64,000 bases of DNA, taken from a bacterium. Its GTDB lineage: Bacteria > Patescibacteriota > Gracilibacteria > UBA1369 > PNNO01. The stretch's first letter is position 1, and each line of letters starts with the position of its first letter. Positions 1-8,350 of the stretch are shown piece by piece. The stretch spans positions 62,001 to 126,000 of the forward strand of contig PNNO01000002.1 of NCBI GenBank assembly GCA_013824265.1, written 5' to 3'. The translations under genes and the position numbers were made by a program. The notes beneath the pieces are model-generated. The model worked only from the letters and a program-made list of their open reading frames with translations. It searched no databases and was not told where the DNA came from.

Positions 1-2112
1 AAAGGACCGCTTATTATTGTTGCCGGAGCAGGTTCGGGAAAGACAAAAACTCTCACCCAACGTATAGCTTATTTGATTGAACATCATAAAGTTGCACCAT
101 GGAATATTTTGGCTGTTACTTTTACAAACAAAGCCGCAAATGAAATGAAGGGAAGGGTTAAATCTTTGCTTGCGCACAATGATTCCAGTGGCGGAGAGCC
201 AACTGTTGGGACTTTCCACTCAACATGCGTAAAGATTTTAAGAAAGAACGCGCACCTTATGGACTATGAAAACAGCTTCACGATTTACGATGCGGCTGAT
301 CAGCAAAGTTTGATGAAGCGAATAATGGAGGACCTGCACATAGATCAAAAACAGGTAAATCCGCGCGCACTTTTGTCTCATATTTCAGCGGCAAAAAGCG
401 AACTTATAGATCCAGCTCAATACAGCAGTATGGTTGGAAATTACTTCACCGAGCGTGTATCCGAAGTTTATGGCCCTTATCAAAATGCTTTAAAACTTAA
501 TAATGCTTTGGACTTTGACGACCTCTTAATTAAGACCGTCGAGCTATTTAAAAAGAACCCGGAAGTGCTTGATTACTACCAGGAAAAATTTAGGTTTATA
601 TGTATAGATGAGTATCAGGATACCAACAGAGCGCAGTATGAAATCGTAAAAATGCTGGCGGAAAAATACAGAAATATTTGTGTAATCGGAGATTCGGATC
701 AGAGCATTTACAGCTGGAGAGGCGCGGATATAAGAAATATTTTGGACTTTGAAAAAGACTACCCGGATTCAAAAGTGGTAATGCTTGAGCAAAATTATCG
801 TTCGACACAGGTAATTCTTGATGTGGCTCACGAAATTATTGTTAAAAACAGAAAACGAAAAGAGAAAAAACTTTGGACGGAAGAAAAAGGAGGCGAGAAT
901 ATTCAGCTTATGGTAGCCAATAATGAGCGTCACGAAGGAGAAATTATCGCCGAAAGAATAAGAGAATTGATAAGAGAATATGAAAATCCTCCTTATAAAG
1001 ATTTTGTGGTTTTATACAGAACAAACGCTCAGTCGCGTGCAATCGAAGAAGTGTTTTTAAGGTATGGGGTTCCTTACAAAATAGTCGGAGGAACAAAGTT
1101 TTACGAACGAAAAGAGGTTAAAGATATGGTTGCCTATTTAAGAGCAATTCAAAATCCAAGCGACTCCGTTAGTCTGCTTAGAATCATCAATACTCCACCA
1201 AGAAAAATAGGTTCAAGGACTATTGAGATACTTCAAGATTACGGAAATAAGCACGGATTTTCTTTGTTCCAAGCAATGGATCACGCGGAAGATTGTGGCG
1301 ATTTAAACGAAGGAAAAATAAAAGCGGTTAAGCAATTTGCTAAGCTTATTGGGCAGCTTAAGAAAGCCAATTCCGAGTTCACGGCGTCCGGAGTTATAAA
1401 GCATGCGTTCAAATTAAGCGGGTATCAGGAATTCATAAATGACGGCACTCCGGAAGGCGAAGCGCGCTACGAAAACATAGCCGAACTTATATCTGTGGCT
1501 TCAAAATATGACCTGCTTGAACCGGGCATTTCACTGTCTGTTTTTCTGGAAGAAATTTCATTAATTGCCGACATAGATTCAATGGATGAAAAAGAAAATG
1601 CAGTTGTTTTAATGACAGTTCATTCGGCAAAAGGTCTTGAGTTTGAGAATGTGTTTATAGCAGGATTGGAGGAAGGAATTTTCCCGCATTCAAGAAGTAT
1701 GATTGAGCCCGAAGAGTTGGAAGAAGAACGCCGACTAATGTATGTGGCGATAACCAGAGCCAAGAAAAGATTACACCTTTTGTATGCAAGACAACGAACA
1801 ATTTACGGTGAAACGCGCGCGAATGCTCCGTCCGCATTTATCGCGGACATACCTGAAAAATATATAGCCACATTTGGACAACCACGTAGACATTTGTCTA
1901 TAGGTACAATTGGCAACAAACCTGTTCCTGTAGAGGATATTTCGCCACATGTAGACGTAAGGGATGGCGACAAAGTTGTCCACACCAGTTTTGGCGAAGG
2001 AATTGTCGTAAGCGTGGAAGGCGAAGTTGCTACCGTGGCATTTAAAGACCCTAAAGTTGGTATAAAAAGATTGGCACTTTCAGTTGCGCCTTTGATAAAA
2101 ATTGAGCAGTAA
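1..2112 (+). CDS. pcrA: ATP-dependent DNA helicase UvrD/PcrA (5' end cut by window)
   Basis: Superfamily 1A 3'-5' DNA helicase used in repair and in removing RecA or stalled replication/transcription complexes. The frame is open from base 1, so the true start lies outside; about 20 N-terminal residues are probably missing. Walker A AGAGSGKT is at nt 22-45. Other motifs follow in order: DEYQDTN (Walker B), QSIYSWRGAD (III), NYRST (IV), VHSAKGLEF (V) and YVAITRAKK (VI). The end, GDKVVHTSFGEGIV, is the SH3-like tail typical of PcrA-type proteins. Family is certain; UvrD versus PcrA naming is a matter of convention. Confidence 0.96.
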   Translation, partial: KGPLIIVAGAGSGKTKTLTQRIAYLIEHHKVAPWNILAVTFTNKAANEMKGRVKSLLAHNDSSGGEPTVGTFHSTCVKILRKNAHLMDYENSFTIYDAADQQSLMKRIMEDLHIDQKQVNPRALLSHISAAKSELIDPAQYSSMVGNYFTERVSEVYGPYQNALKLNNALDFDDLLIKTVELFKKNPEVLDYYQEKFRFICIDEYQDTNRAQYEIVKMLAEKYRNICVIGDSDQSIYSWRGADIRNILDFEKDYPDSKVVMLEQNYRSTQVILDVAHEIIVKNRKRKEKKLWTEEKGGENIQLMVANNERHEGEIIAERIRELIREYENPPYKDFVVLYRTNAQSRAIEEVFLRYGVPYKIVGGTKFYERKEVKDMVAYLRAIQNPSDSVSLLRIINTPPRKIGSRTIEILQDYGNKHGFSLFQAMDHAEDCGDLNEGKIKAVKQFAKLIGQLKKANSEFTASGVIKHAFKLSGYQEFINDGTPEGEARYENIAELISVASKYDLLEPGISLSVFLEEISLIADIDSMDEKENAVVLMTVHSAKGLEFENVFIAGLEEGIFPHSRSMIEPEELEEERRLMYVAITRAKKRLHLLYARQRTIYGETRANAPSAFIADIPEKYIATFGQPRRHLSIGTIGNKPVPVEDISPHVDVRDGDKVVHTSFGEGIVVSVEGEVATVAFKDPKVGIKRLALSVAPLIKIEQ

Positions 2113-2120
2113 ACGGACAA

Positions 2121-2155
2121 TAAAAAAGTGCGGCCATCCGTTTGGATAACCGCAC
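2121..2155 (-). terminator. Rho-independent terminator of the M23 peptidase gene
   Basis: GTGCGG (2128-2133) pairs with CCGCAC (2150-2155), with an inner ATCC/GGAT stem around a GTTT loop. The T-run follows only on the minus strand (2127-2121). It therefore serves the leftward M23 gene, not the rightward helicase gene. Confidence 0.75.
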
Positions 2156-2228
2156 AAAAATTAAAGACTTTTAAAAAGCGTACTGTCATTCGCACCGGCG
2201 ACGTCCGCACAAAAAGACCGGGTTTTCC

Positions 2229-3251
2229 CTAAATCTTTTTGAGGACAATGGCATCGGCGACGACATACTTGTTAAGAGTCTGTCCCTTAACCTTTATCGT
2301 GTACTGATTTGAAGAATTAAGATACTTGGTTCCGAGGTAATGGATGAAAGGCGAGGTGCTTGTCTGGTTGAGGGTTTTGAGGTAGGCCCCGTCGAAGTAG
2401 TAACGAGCACTGGGATCGTGGGAAGTACTGCCGGGATACGTGGCGTACAGCGTGTACCACCCGGAATCCTCGACACTGAAGCGCCACTGGAAGTAAGCCG
2501 TATCGTTGGAGCCCAGCCATTTGTGGCGCTTGTAGTTAGTCCCGGCAAAGCCATCAACCAGGGTTTTGGTATCCCAGGTGCCCGAAGGGCTGACAGAGTC
2601 GAACGTAAAGTCGTTACTGAGCGACACATTCCCGTTGTTGTCGAGCATGGAAACGTTTGCACCCAGAGAAGAAGTGATCCACTCGTAGGAGTAAAGCGCC
2701 CCTTCGGCAAACGTAAACGGCTCGGAAGCCCCCATCTGCGATTCCATGATCTGAATGTGCAGATGCGGACTCGTGGAATAACCGGTCTGTCCGACCTTCC
2801 CGATGTAGTCTCCCTGCTCCACCCAGTCACCGACATCAAGATGATCGAGCGATCCATACTGCAGGTGAGCCATGCGAACGTAATAAACCTCCTCTCTGTC
2901 CATTATGACGATGGTGTTTCCCCAGCCGTAATTGTTCGCGGCGTTCGAAGAAGTATTGTTAGAAAAATCACTCACCCCGTCGCGGATCTCAACGACTTCT
3001 CCACTCACAGGGGCGTACAGGTTCTTCCCATACGCCGGATTCGTACCCCCGTTCACGTTCGAGGCCTTGTTGAAGTCAAAGCCGTAGTACTGATTTCCCT
3101 GATGGGAAAAAGTACCTCCCTGTCCCTGCGTGCAGTACCAGGACTCCCCGTACTCGAACGGCAGGAACACCAGCGGATTAGCCTTCGCTGAGGGTACGAT
3201 CACCATTAAAATCAAGAACATTCCACACACAGTCTTTCCACGCTTTTCCAT
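2229..3251 (-). CDS. Secreted M23-family peptidase with C-terminal golvesin-like domain
   Basis: Predicted exported cell-wall endopeptidase, 340 aa. A signal peptide (about residues 1-24, MEKRGK then a hydrophobic core ending SAKA) leads into an M23/LytM domain (about 35-190). Zinc-site motifs are an upstream H...YYGFDF segment and SPHLHIQ. The last ~110 residues (ending KYVVADAIVLKK) resemble the golvesin/xanthan-lyase C-terminal beta domain, probably a carbohydrate- or wall-binding module. A strong RBS, AAGGAGG five bases before ATG, fixes the start; such an RBS is rare in this window. The gene overlaps the 3' end of its upstream neighbour by 74 bp and is visibly richer in G+C than its surroundings, suggesting acquisition or a distinct expression class. 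Confidence 0.85.
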   Translation of the reverse strand: MEKRGKTVCGMFLILMVIVPSAKANPLVFLPFEYGESWYCTQGQGGTFSHQGNQYYGFDFNKASNVNGGTNPAYGKNLYAPVSGEVVEIRDGVSDFSNNTSSNAANNYGWGNTIVIMDREEVYYVRMAHLQYGSLDHLDVGDWVEQGDYIGKVGQTGYSTSPHLHIQIMESQMGASEPFTFAEGALYSYEWITSSLGANVSMLDNNGNVSLSNDFTFDSVSPSGTWDTKTLVDGFAGTNYKRHKWLGSNDTAYFQWRFSVEDSGWYTLYATYPGSTSHDPSARYYFDGAYLKTLNQTSTSPFIHYLGTKYLNSSNQYTIKVKGQTLNKYVVADAIVLKKI

Positions 3252-3651
3252 CTCTTCCTCCTTGCGCGAAACTTCGCGCCAGTTTTACAACCTGATCCTC
3301 GAATGCACCATGCGTTTGAGGATCACCAAATTCGTACAAATACGCCTGAACTGTAGAACCTCCTTTCGGAACAACAAAAATTGCGTTGTAGGGGTCTATC
3401 GGCCCCGGATTATCTACAATGAACATCGAGCCATCCGGCTGAACATCTGATTCAAATTCTCCATTTTTTATGTACACATTTATACCGTTACCAAATTCAT
3501 CAACGGCACCAAAAAGGCCATTTTCTTTAAAAGTATGAGTAACCGTAAACCCATCCGGCAATTCTACATTAAATTCCGAAGAGGTATTACACTCATCTAC
3601 AGCCTGGGTACCGGACAAAAGTAACGATACAAAGAATAGTAAGTATTTCAT
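3178..3651 (-). CDS. Small secreted protein of unknown function
   Basis: 157 aa with an N-terminal signal peptide (MKYLLFFVSLLLSGTQA) and a mature part rich in beta-type, Gly/Asp/Asn sequence. No family recognised. It lies directly upstream of the M23 gene on the same strand. Its last ~24 codons overlap the M23 start and cover that gene's RBS, so the two are probably co-transcribed and may be translationally coupled. The C-terminal tail read in the overlap could alternatively reflect a frameshift that extended the frame. The export signal suggests a surface role beside the peptidase; no enzymatic motif is visible. Confidence 0.6.
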   Translation of the reverse strand: MKYLLFFVSLLLSGTQAVDECNTSSEFNVELPDGFTVTHTFKENGLFGAVDEFGNGINVYIKNGEFESDVQPDGSMFIVDNPGPIDPYNAIFVVPKGGSTVQAYLYEFGDPQTHGAFEDQVVKLARSFAQGGRDGKAWKDCVWNVLDFNGDRTLSEG

Positions 3652-3769
3652 TTCAAGGAGCTTGTTAAAGGACAGCTCAATCCTACATTAAGATCTTAAA
3701 ATAATTTTAAAATAAACATTAAATATGATATTGTGAATTGCGCCTTTTATCCAGCTTTTATAAGAAAAT

Positions 3770-4567
3770 ATGAAGATACTTTTTATAGGTGACATAGTGG
3801 CAAGGCCGGGCAGAAGAACCGTTAAAGAACTTCTTCCCGCAATAAGAGAAGAATTCATGCCGGACGCAATTATTGCGAATGGCGAGAATATGGCTCACGG
3901 AAGAGGAATTTCCGAAGAAACAGTAAAGGAAATGCAGGAGGCCGGAATAACTTTTTTTACTTCGGGTAATCATATTTTTGCAAACCCCGTGGCAATTCCA
4001 AAGCTGGACGACAAGAAATTTCCCGTAATAAGACCGGCTAATTTTCCTCCCGGAAATCCAGGAAGAGGATATCATGTAATCGAAACGGGAAAGCTTCAAA
4101 AAATACTCATAATCAATTTAATGGGGCGTGTTTTTATGAAACAAAACTACGACTGCCCTTTTAGAGCCGCAGATAAGATTATAAGTGAGCACATGGGTGA
4201 TAATTTAAGCGCAATAATAGTTGATATTCACGCTGAAGCAACATCGGAAAAAGTGGCACTGGGACATTATCTGGACGGAAGAGTTTCGGCAGTATTAGGT
4301 ACACACACACATATACCAACAGCTGATCCAACGATACTTTCCGGCGGAACTGCATATATAACAGACGTTGGAATGGTTGGGGTAAAAGACTCAGTTATAG
4401 GCGTTCAAAAAGAACCTGTAATAAGAGGATTTTTGACTCAAATGCCATTTAAATATGAAATCGTGGACGGCCCATCAATTTTTGCGGGAGTACTTATTGA
4501 AATAGATGAATCAACAAAAAAAGCTACAGATATAAAACAAATTATAAGACACTTTGACACACCTTAA
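3770..4567 (+). CDS. ymdB: YmdB-family metallophosphoesterase (2',3'-cyclic nucleotide phosphodiesterase)
   Basis: 265 aa, full length for the TIGR00282/YmdB family of binuclear-metal phosphoesterases; B. subtilis YmdB hydrolyses 2',3'-cAMP and affects biofilm and motility decisions. Metal-binding motifs are in the expected order: IGDIVARPG at the N-terminus, NGENMAHGRG, SGNHIF, VDIHAEATSEK and GTHTHIPTAD. Cytosolic. Nine bases separate it from the downstream S41 protease gene, so the two likely form an operon. Upstream 3652-3769 is AT-rich with a possible -10 near 3724-3735. Confidence 0.93.
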   Translation: MKILFIGDIVARPGRRTVKELLPAIREEFMPDAIIANGENMAHGRGISEETVKEMQEAGITFFTSGNHIFANPVAIPKLDDKKFPVIRPANFPPGNPGRGYHVIETGKLQKILIINLMGRVFMKQNYDCPFRAADKIISEHMGDNLSAIIVDIHAEATSEKVALGHYLDGRVSAVLGTHTHIPTADPTILSGGTAYITDVGMVGVKDSVIGVQKEPVIRGFLTQMPFKYEIVDGPSIFAGVLIEIDESTKKATDIKQIIRHFDTP

Positions 4568-4576
4568 TTTAAAAAT

Positions 4577-5803
4577 ATGTACGCAAAAAAACAGCTTATA
4601 TATACAGTTCTAGCGCTCGTTTTCTTTTTTCTTCTTGGATGGAAAACTTCCGAATATTATCTTTCAACAAACGGATCGGATACCGGGATACTTGAGTCCG
4701 GCAACGGCAATGAAAGTATAAATATCGACAATCCGCAGGACGCAAATATGGCTCTTTTTTGGGACGTGTGGGAAGAAATGGATCTTTATTATATTGATGA
4801 ATTAGCGGTTCAGGACGACAAAAAATTGGTATATGGATCAATAAAAGGGCTTGTAGGTTCCGTGGGAGATCCTTACACGGTATTTATGGATCCCAAGGAA
4901 ACAAAAGAGTTTGAGGAAAATTTAAACGGATCTTTGGAAGGAATAGGGGCTGAATTAACTGCGGAAGATGGATTTTTAAAAGTTCTTTCTCCTTTGAAAA
5001 ACTCTCCGGCCGAAAAAGCCGGCCTGTTGCCGGGCGACATAATTTTTCAGATCAACGGTGAAATCACCGGAGAAATGACACTTTTTGATGCCATAATGAA
5101 GATTCGCGGAGAAAAAGGTACGGATGTAACACTTACAATTATTCGCGAGTCGGTTGAGGAGCCTTTTGACGTAACAATAACGCGCGATTCCATAACAATA
5201 GAAAGCGTAACGTATGAACTTTTGGAAGAAGGTTTGGCTTATATAAGCATAAATCAGTTCAGTGATGATACAAGTAGTGAATTTGATAACGCCGTACAAA
5301 AATTGCTTCTGGATAATCCAAAAGGATTGATAGTTGATTTAAGATATAACGGCGGTGGATATCTTGATATATCGGTTGAAATACTCTCTCAACTTATAAA
5401 AGGAGAGGAAATTGCGGTACAAATACAAACAAGAGAACAAGATGAAAACGAGATGCTTTATCTTTCCGGCGACGGGAAATTATCAGAAATTCCGCTTGTG
5501 GTACTTGTTAACAACGGGTCCGCATCGGCATCGGAAATAATGGCGGGCGCAATACAAGATTATAAAAGAGGGCTGGTTATTGGCGAAACAACTTATGGAA
5601 AAGGAAGTGTACAAGAGGTTATCTATCTGGAAGACGGATCAAGCCTTAGAATGAGTATTGCTCATTGGCTAACCCCAAATGGAAGAAGTATTCAAGAGGT
5701 TGGAATAACACCGGACAGGATAATAGAGTTAACCTCCGAAGACGCAGTGGCAAACAAAGACACACAGCTGGATGAAGCAATTGGATACCTGTTAAATCTC
5801 TAA
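4577..5803 (+). CDS. ctpA: S41 C-terminal processing peptidase (CtpA/Tsp)
   Basis: Membrane-anchored serine protease, 408 aa. It has an N-terminal transmembrane anchor (about residues 8-22), a PDZ domain (about 110-200, with the carboxylate-binding EGIGAEL region) and an S41 catalytic domain. The Ser-Lys dyad is visible: Ser317 in NNGSASASEI and Lys342 in TTYGKGSVQ, 25 residues apart as in E. coli Tsp (S430/K455). It probably trims or degrades exported proteins. The 3' end overlaps the convergent wHTH gene by 12 bp. Confidence 0.94.
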   Translation: MYAKKQLIYTVLALVFFFLLGWKTSEYYLSTNGSDTGILESGNGNESINIDNPQDANMALFWDVWEEMDLYYIDELAVQDDKKLVYGSIKGLVGSVGDPYTVFMDPKETKEFEENLNGSLEGIGAELTAEDGFLKVLSPLKNSPAEKAGLLPGDIIFQINGEITGEMTLFDAIMKIRGEKGTDVTLTIIRESVEEPFDVTITRDSITIESVTYELLEEGLAYISINQFSDDTSSEFDNAVQKLLLDNPKGLIVDLRYNGGGYLDISVEILSQLIKGEEIAVQIQTREQDENEMLYLSGDGKLSEIPLVVLVNNGSASASEIMAGAIQDYKRGLVIGETTYGKGSVQEVIYLEDGSSLRMSIAHWLTPNGRSIQEVGITPDRIIELTSEDAVANKDTQLDEAIGYLLNL

Positions 5804-6166
5804 TCTGTAGCCGACTCCGTGAATTGTTTTTAATATGTCGATATTGTTTTTGACGAGCTTTCTTCTTAAATGAGACATATGAACATCAACTGTGTTTGTA
5901 AACGGATTGCTTTGAAGACCCCAAACCCGGTCCAGAATAGTATTTCTATCAATTATCGATCCGTGGTTTATAAGCATAAAATGAACCAGATCAAACTCTC
6001 TTCTTCGTAGATTGACCTCAATATCTCCGTATATAAGCTTTTGCTCCCCCGGATCAAGTTTGTACCCTTTCACCTTTAAAGGCTTTACCTTAAAGGGAAA
6101 AAATCCCTCCATCATTTTGAGCATTTTTTCCTGGATTTGATTTGGAAGGACTAAAAGCTGAGACAT
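5792..6166 (-). CDS. Stand-alone OmpR/PhoB-type winged-helix DNA-binding protein
   Basis: 124 aa. Residues ~35-124 are a complete OmpR/PhoB effector domain (LRRREFDLVHFMLINHG, then the recognition-helix part TVDVHMSHLRRKL and the wing HGVGYRLE). No receiver domain is present: only ~30 unrelated residues precede it and there is no phospho-accepting Asp. It should bind DNA constitutively or under control of a partner. The nearest sensor kinase is at 10188-11726, not adjacent; a link is conjecture. Confidence 0.85.
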   Translation of the reverse strand: MSQLLVLPNQIQEKMLKMMEGFFPFKVKPLKVKGYKLDPGEQKLIYGDIEVNLRRREFDLVHFMLINHGSIIDRNTILDRVWGLQSNPFTNTVDVHMSHLRRKLVKNNIDILKTIHGVGYRLEI

Positions 6167-6232
6167 AGTGAAACAGTAAAGTATAAGGACTTTTACTTAA
6201 CCACACTATTATGAAAAAATTCTAAAGAAATA

Positions 6233-7087
6233 TTAAAATTTCCATCGAAGTTTCTTTTTCTTAAAAGAACCATACTTGTGTGCGTATACCTTTGTAAATT
6301 CCGCACCAAAAAGGAATATTTGGGCTGAATAATAAAGCCACAAAAGAAGAATAATTATTGATCCGGCAGCTCCATATATCGACTCGGGAGTTAGGTTTCT
6401 CATATACAATCCTATGAGCCAATTTCCAATAAGAAATAAAATTGTTGTAAAAAGAGCGCCTATCCATACGTCGTTCCAGGCTATTTTAACTTCCGGGATA
6501 AATTTATAAATCATGCCAATAACAAAAGTTATCAGTAGAAATGAAATTCCAACATTTATCATTTTCATCATCAATATATTCACCGGAAAAAGCTTAACCA
6601 CATATACTCCGACGGTAGCCATTACGCCGCTTATTAAAAGGGCAAAAACAACAAACAGTCCAAGTCCAAGGACAAACAGAATCGAAATAAACCTCGAATG
6701 AATAACTTTTTTTATTTTCTTAAAAGGCTGGTGCTCAACGTTCCAAACATCATTTAATGCAATTTCCAAGCTCTCGAAAATCTTTATGGATCCGAACAAA
6801 AATAAAATTATTGATATACCGGTAAAAATAATTCCTTGATCGGCCAATTTGGCATTCTGCACAATAAACTCTATGGAAGTCGCCACTTCTTTGCCAACCA
6901 AGTCCTGAATATGAGCAACGATTTCGCCACGTATTGCCTGCTCACCAAAAAACATTCCGGCCACAGCTATAATAATAACAAGCATTGGAGCAAGCGCAAA
7001 AAGCATATAAAAAGTGAGCGAGGCCGAAAGCATAGAGGCCCTATCCGTTTCCCACTCTTTGTAAGTTTGTTTGAGAAGATTTATCAT
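6233..7087 (-). CDS. YihY/BrkB-family integral membrane protein
   Basis: About 284 aa with six hydrophobic helices, matching the YihY/virulence-factor BrkB family (once misnamed RNase BN). Conserved features include the N-terminal DRASMLSASLTFYMLFALAP segment and the C-terminal YGAAGSIIILLLWLYYSAQI. Biochemical function is unknown in the family. I chose ATG at 7087; an in-frame TTG directly abuts the stop of the upstream GGDEF gene (7105) and is a possible alternative. Same strand as the GGDEF gene, so an operon is likely. Confidence 0.88.
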   Translation of the reverse strand: MINLLKQTYKEWETDRASMLSASLTFYMLFALAPMLVIIIAVAGMFFGEQAIRGEIVAHIQDLVGKEVATSIEFIVQNAKLADQGIIFTGISIILFLFGSIKIFESLEIALNDVWNVEHQPFKKIKKVIHSRFISILFVLGLGLFVVFALLISGVMATVGVYVVKLFPVNILMMKMINVGISFLLITFVIGMIYKFIPEVKIAWNDVWIGALFTTILFLIGNWLIGLYMRNLTPESIYGAAGSIIILLLWLYYSAQIFLFGAEFTKVYAHKYGSFKKKKLRWKF

Positions 7088-7105
7088 TTGTGAGCGTAAA
7101 CTCAA

Positions 7106-8086
7106 TTACACAGTAAACTCACCAAGTTCTATCTGTTTTGGAGAAACCCGATTCCTACCTTTTTGTTTGCTCTCGTACATAAGAACGTCTGATTGATTTA
7201 TAAGATAGTCAACCGCTTTATCTATATTCCCATTTAAGAATCTATGCAAATTTGCGGTAAGCACGCCTATGCTAACCGTGACTTTAAATTCAACCGCCTG
7301 CCCATCTTTAAAAGTTGTAAATCTACTTTCTTCAATTTTTTTGCGAACATCTTCAGCAAGTATTGCCGCATTGTGAGAGTCACATTTTGGCATAACAACA
7401 ACAAATTCATCTCCACCAAATTTCCCGGCCACATCACTTCCGCGCTGAAATTTATCGCGCACAACTTTCCCTACACCTGTAATGGCATCATCTCCGGCCT
7501 GATGACCAAAAGTATCATTAACGCCTTTAAAATGATCTATATCAAAAAACATAAGCGACACCTTAACCGGATCCTGATAAGCCTCCCTCTGAAGCATGGC
7601 AAGTATGTTTTTAAGACCGCTAAGCAGATATTTCTTTTGTAAAAGACCCGTCATTTCATCGTACATTTCTTTCTTAAGTTCGGCCTGCGTAGATGAAAGA
7701 CCTTCTTTTAAGACTTTATTCTGGGCCGACAACTGCCTTCTTAAATCACGTTCCGTATCAAGGGCCATTTTTGATATAAAGCCGTCAACCTTGGACTTTA
7801 TTATTTCATCTTCAAAAAGCTGTAAAGACTTGTCGTCAAGCCCGGACTTTTCTTGTAACTGTTTTAACAAAGTTAGGACTTCTTCCTGTATTTTTTTAAT
7901 ACCGGTTCTTATTTTTTCATCCGGAATTTCCTCCATCGCCCTTCCAACGGCATTCCTAAATTTTAATTGCACGCGTTGAATAAGAGGGTTTTCACCTTCA
8001 ACTTCATGACTTCTTTTTTGTTCGATTTGTTCGGTTTCAGGAGAAACTACGGGAGTATCGCTACCTCCACTTACATTATTGGGCAT
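7106..8086 (-). CDS. Diguanylate cyclase (GGDEF domain)
   Basis: 326 aa soluble protein. The N-terminal ~130 residues are charged and predicted helical/coiled-coil (likely dimerising). They precede a full GGDEF domain (about 140-320) with an intact GGDEF at 224-228 and an RxxD inhibitory site (RGSD, 215-218) at the normal spacing. It should make c-di-GMP from two GTP and be product-inhibited. No PAS, GAF or receiver input domain is seen, and there is no EAL or HD-GYP partner in the window. It sits between a 60-aa unknown gene and brkB. Confidence 0.92.
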   Translation of the reverse strand: MPNNVSGGSDTPVVSPETEQIEQKRSHEVEGENPLIQRVQLKFRNAVGRAMEEIPDEKIRTGIKKIQEEVLTLLKQLQEKSGLDDKSLQLFEDEIIKSKVDGFISKMALDTERDLRRQLSAQNKVLKEGLSSTQAELKKEMYDEMTGLLQKKYLLSGLKNILAMLQREAYQDPVKVSLMFFDIDHFKGVNDTFGHQAGDDAITGVGKVVRDKFQRGSDVAGKFGGDEFVVVMPKCDSHNAAILAEDVRKKIEESRFTTFKDGQAVEFKVTVSIGVLTANLHRFLNGNIDKAVDYLINQSDVLMYESKQKGRNRVSPKQIELGEFTV

Positions 8087-8122
8087 TTTGAGCGCGTAAA
8101 AATTTACTTTGTTTTTGCTTGC

Positions 8123-8305
8123 TTAAGCTACATGGAGAATTTGAAGATCTTTATCGACCTCATCAATTTCTCTTTTTATTCCGTCCTGACATTGAATTAT
8201 TTCTTCCCAACCTTCAACATCAAGACCAAGATCCGCAGAACCACTCATTTCGGCAAGCAAATTCAACCTTTGCATTTCGGCTGATATTTCTTCATTAGAA
8301 GACAT
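8123..8305 (-). CDS. Small acidic helical protein, unknown
   Basis: 60 aa, mostly charged and helical, no cysteine or membrane segment. It is on the same strand as the GGDEF gene, 36 bp upstream, so it may be its first operon partner. The start region lies 45 bp from the divergent ribD start, leaving room for a shared promoter zone. No family recognised; support is position and codon pattern only. Confidence 0.45.
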   Translation of the reverse strand: MSSNEEISAEMQRLNLLAEMSGSADLGLDVEGWEEIIQCQDGIKREIDEVDKDLQILHVA

Positions 8306-8350
8306 TTTGGTTCTTGTTATAGTATAGTAATTGTAGCAAACATATTTATC

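Noticed and set aside
2340-3191. 283-codon open frame on the plus strand
   Set aside because: Lies entirely antisense to the M23 peptidase gene, whose domains, signal peptide and RBS are clear. The long frame follows from that gene's higher GC.
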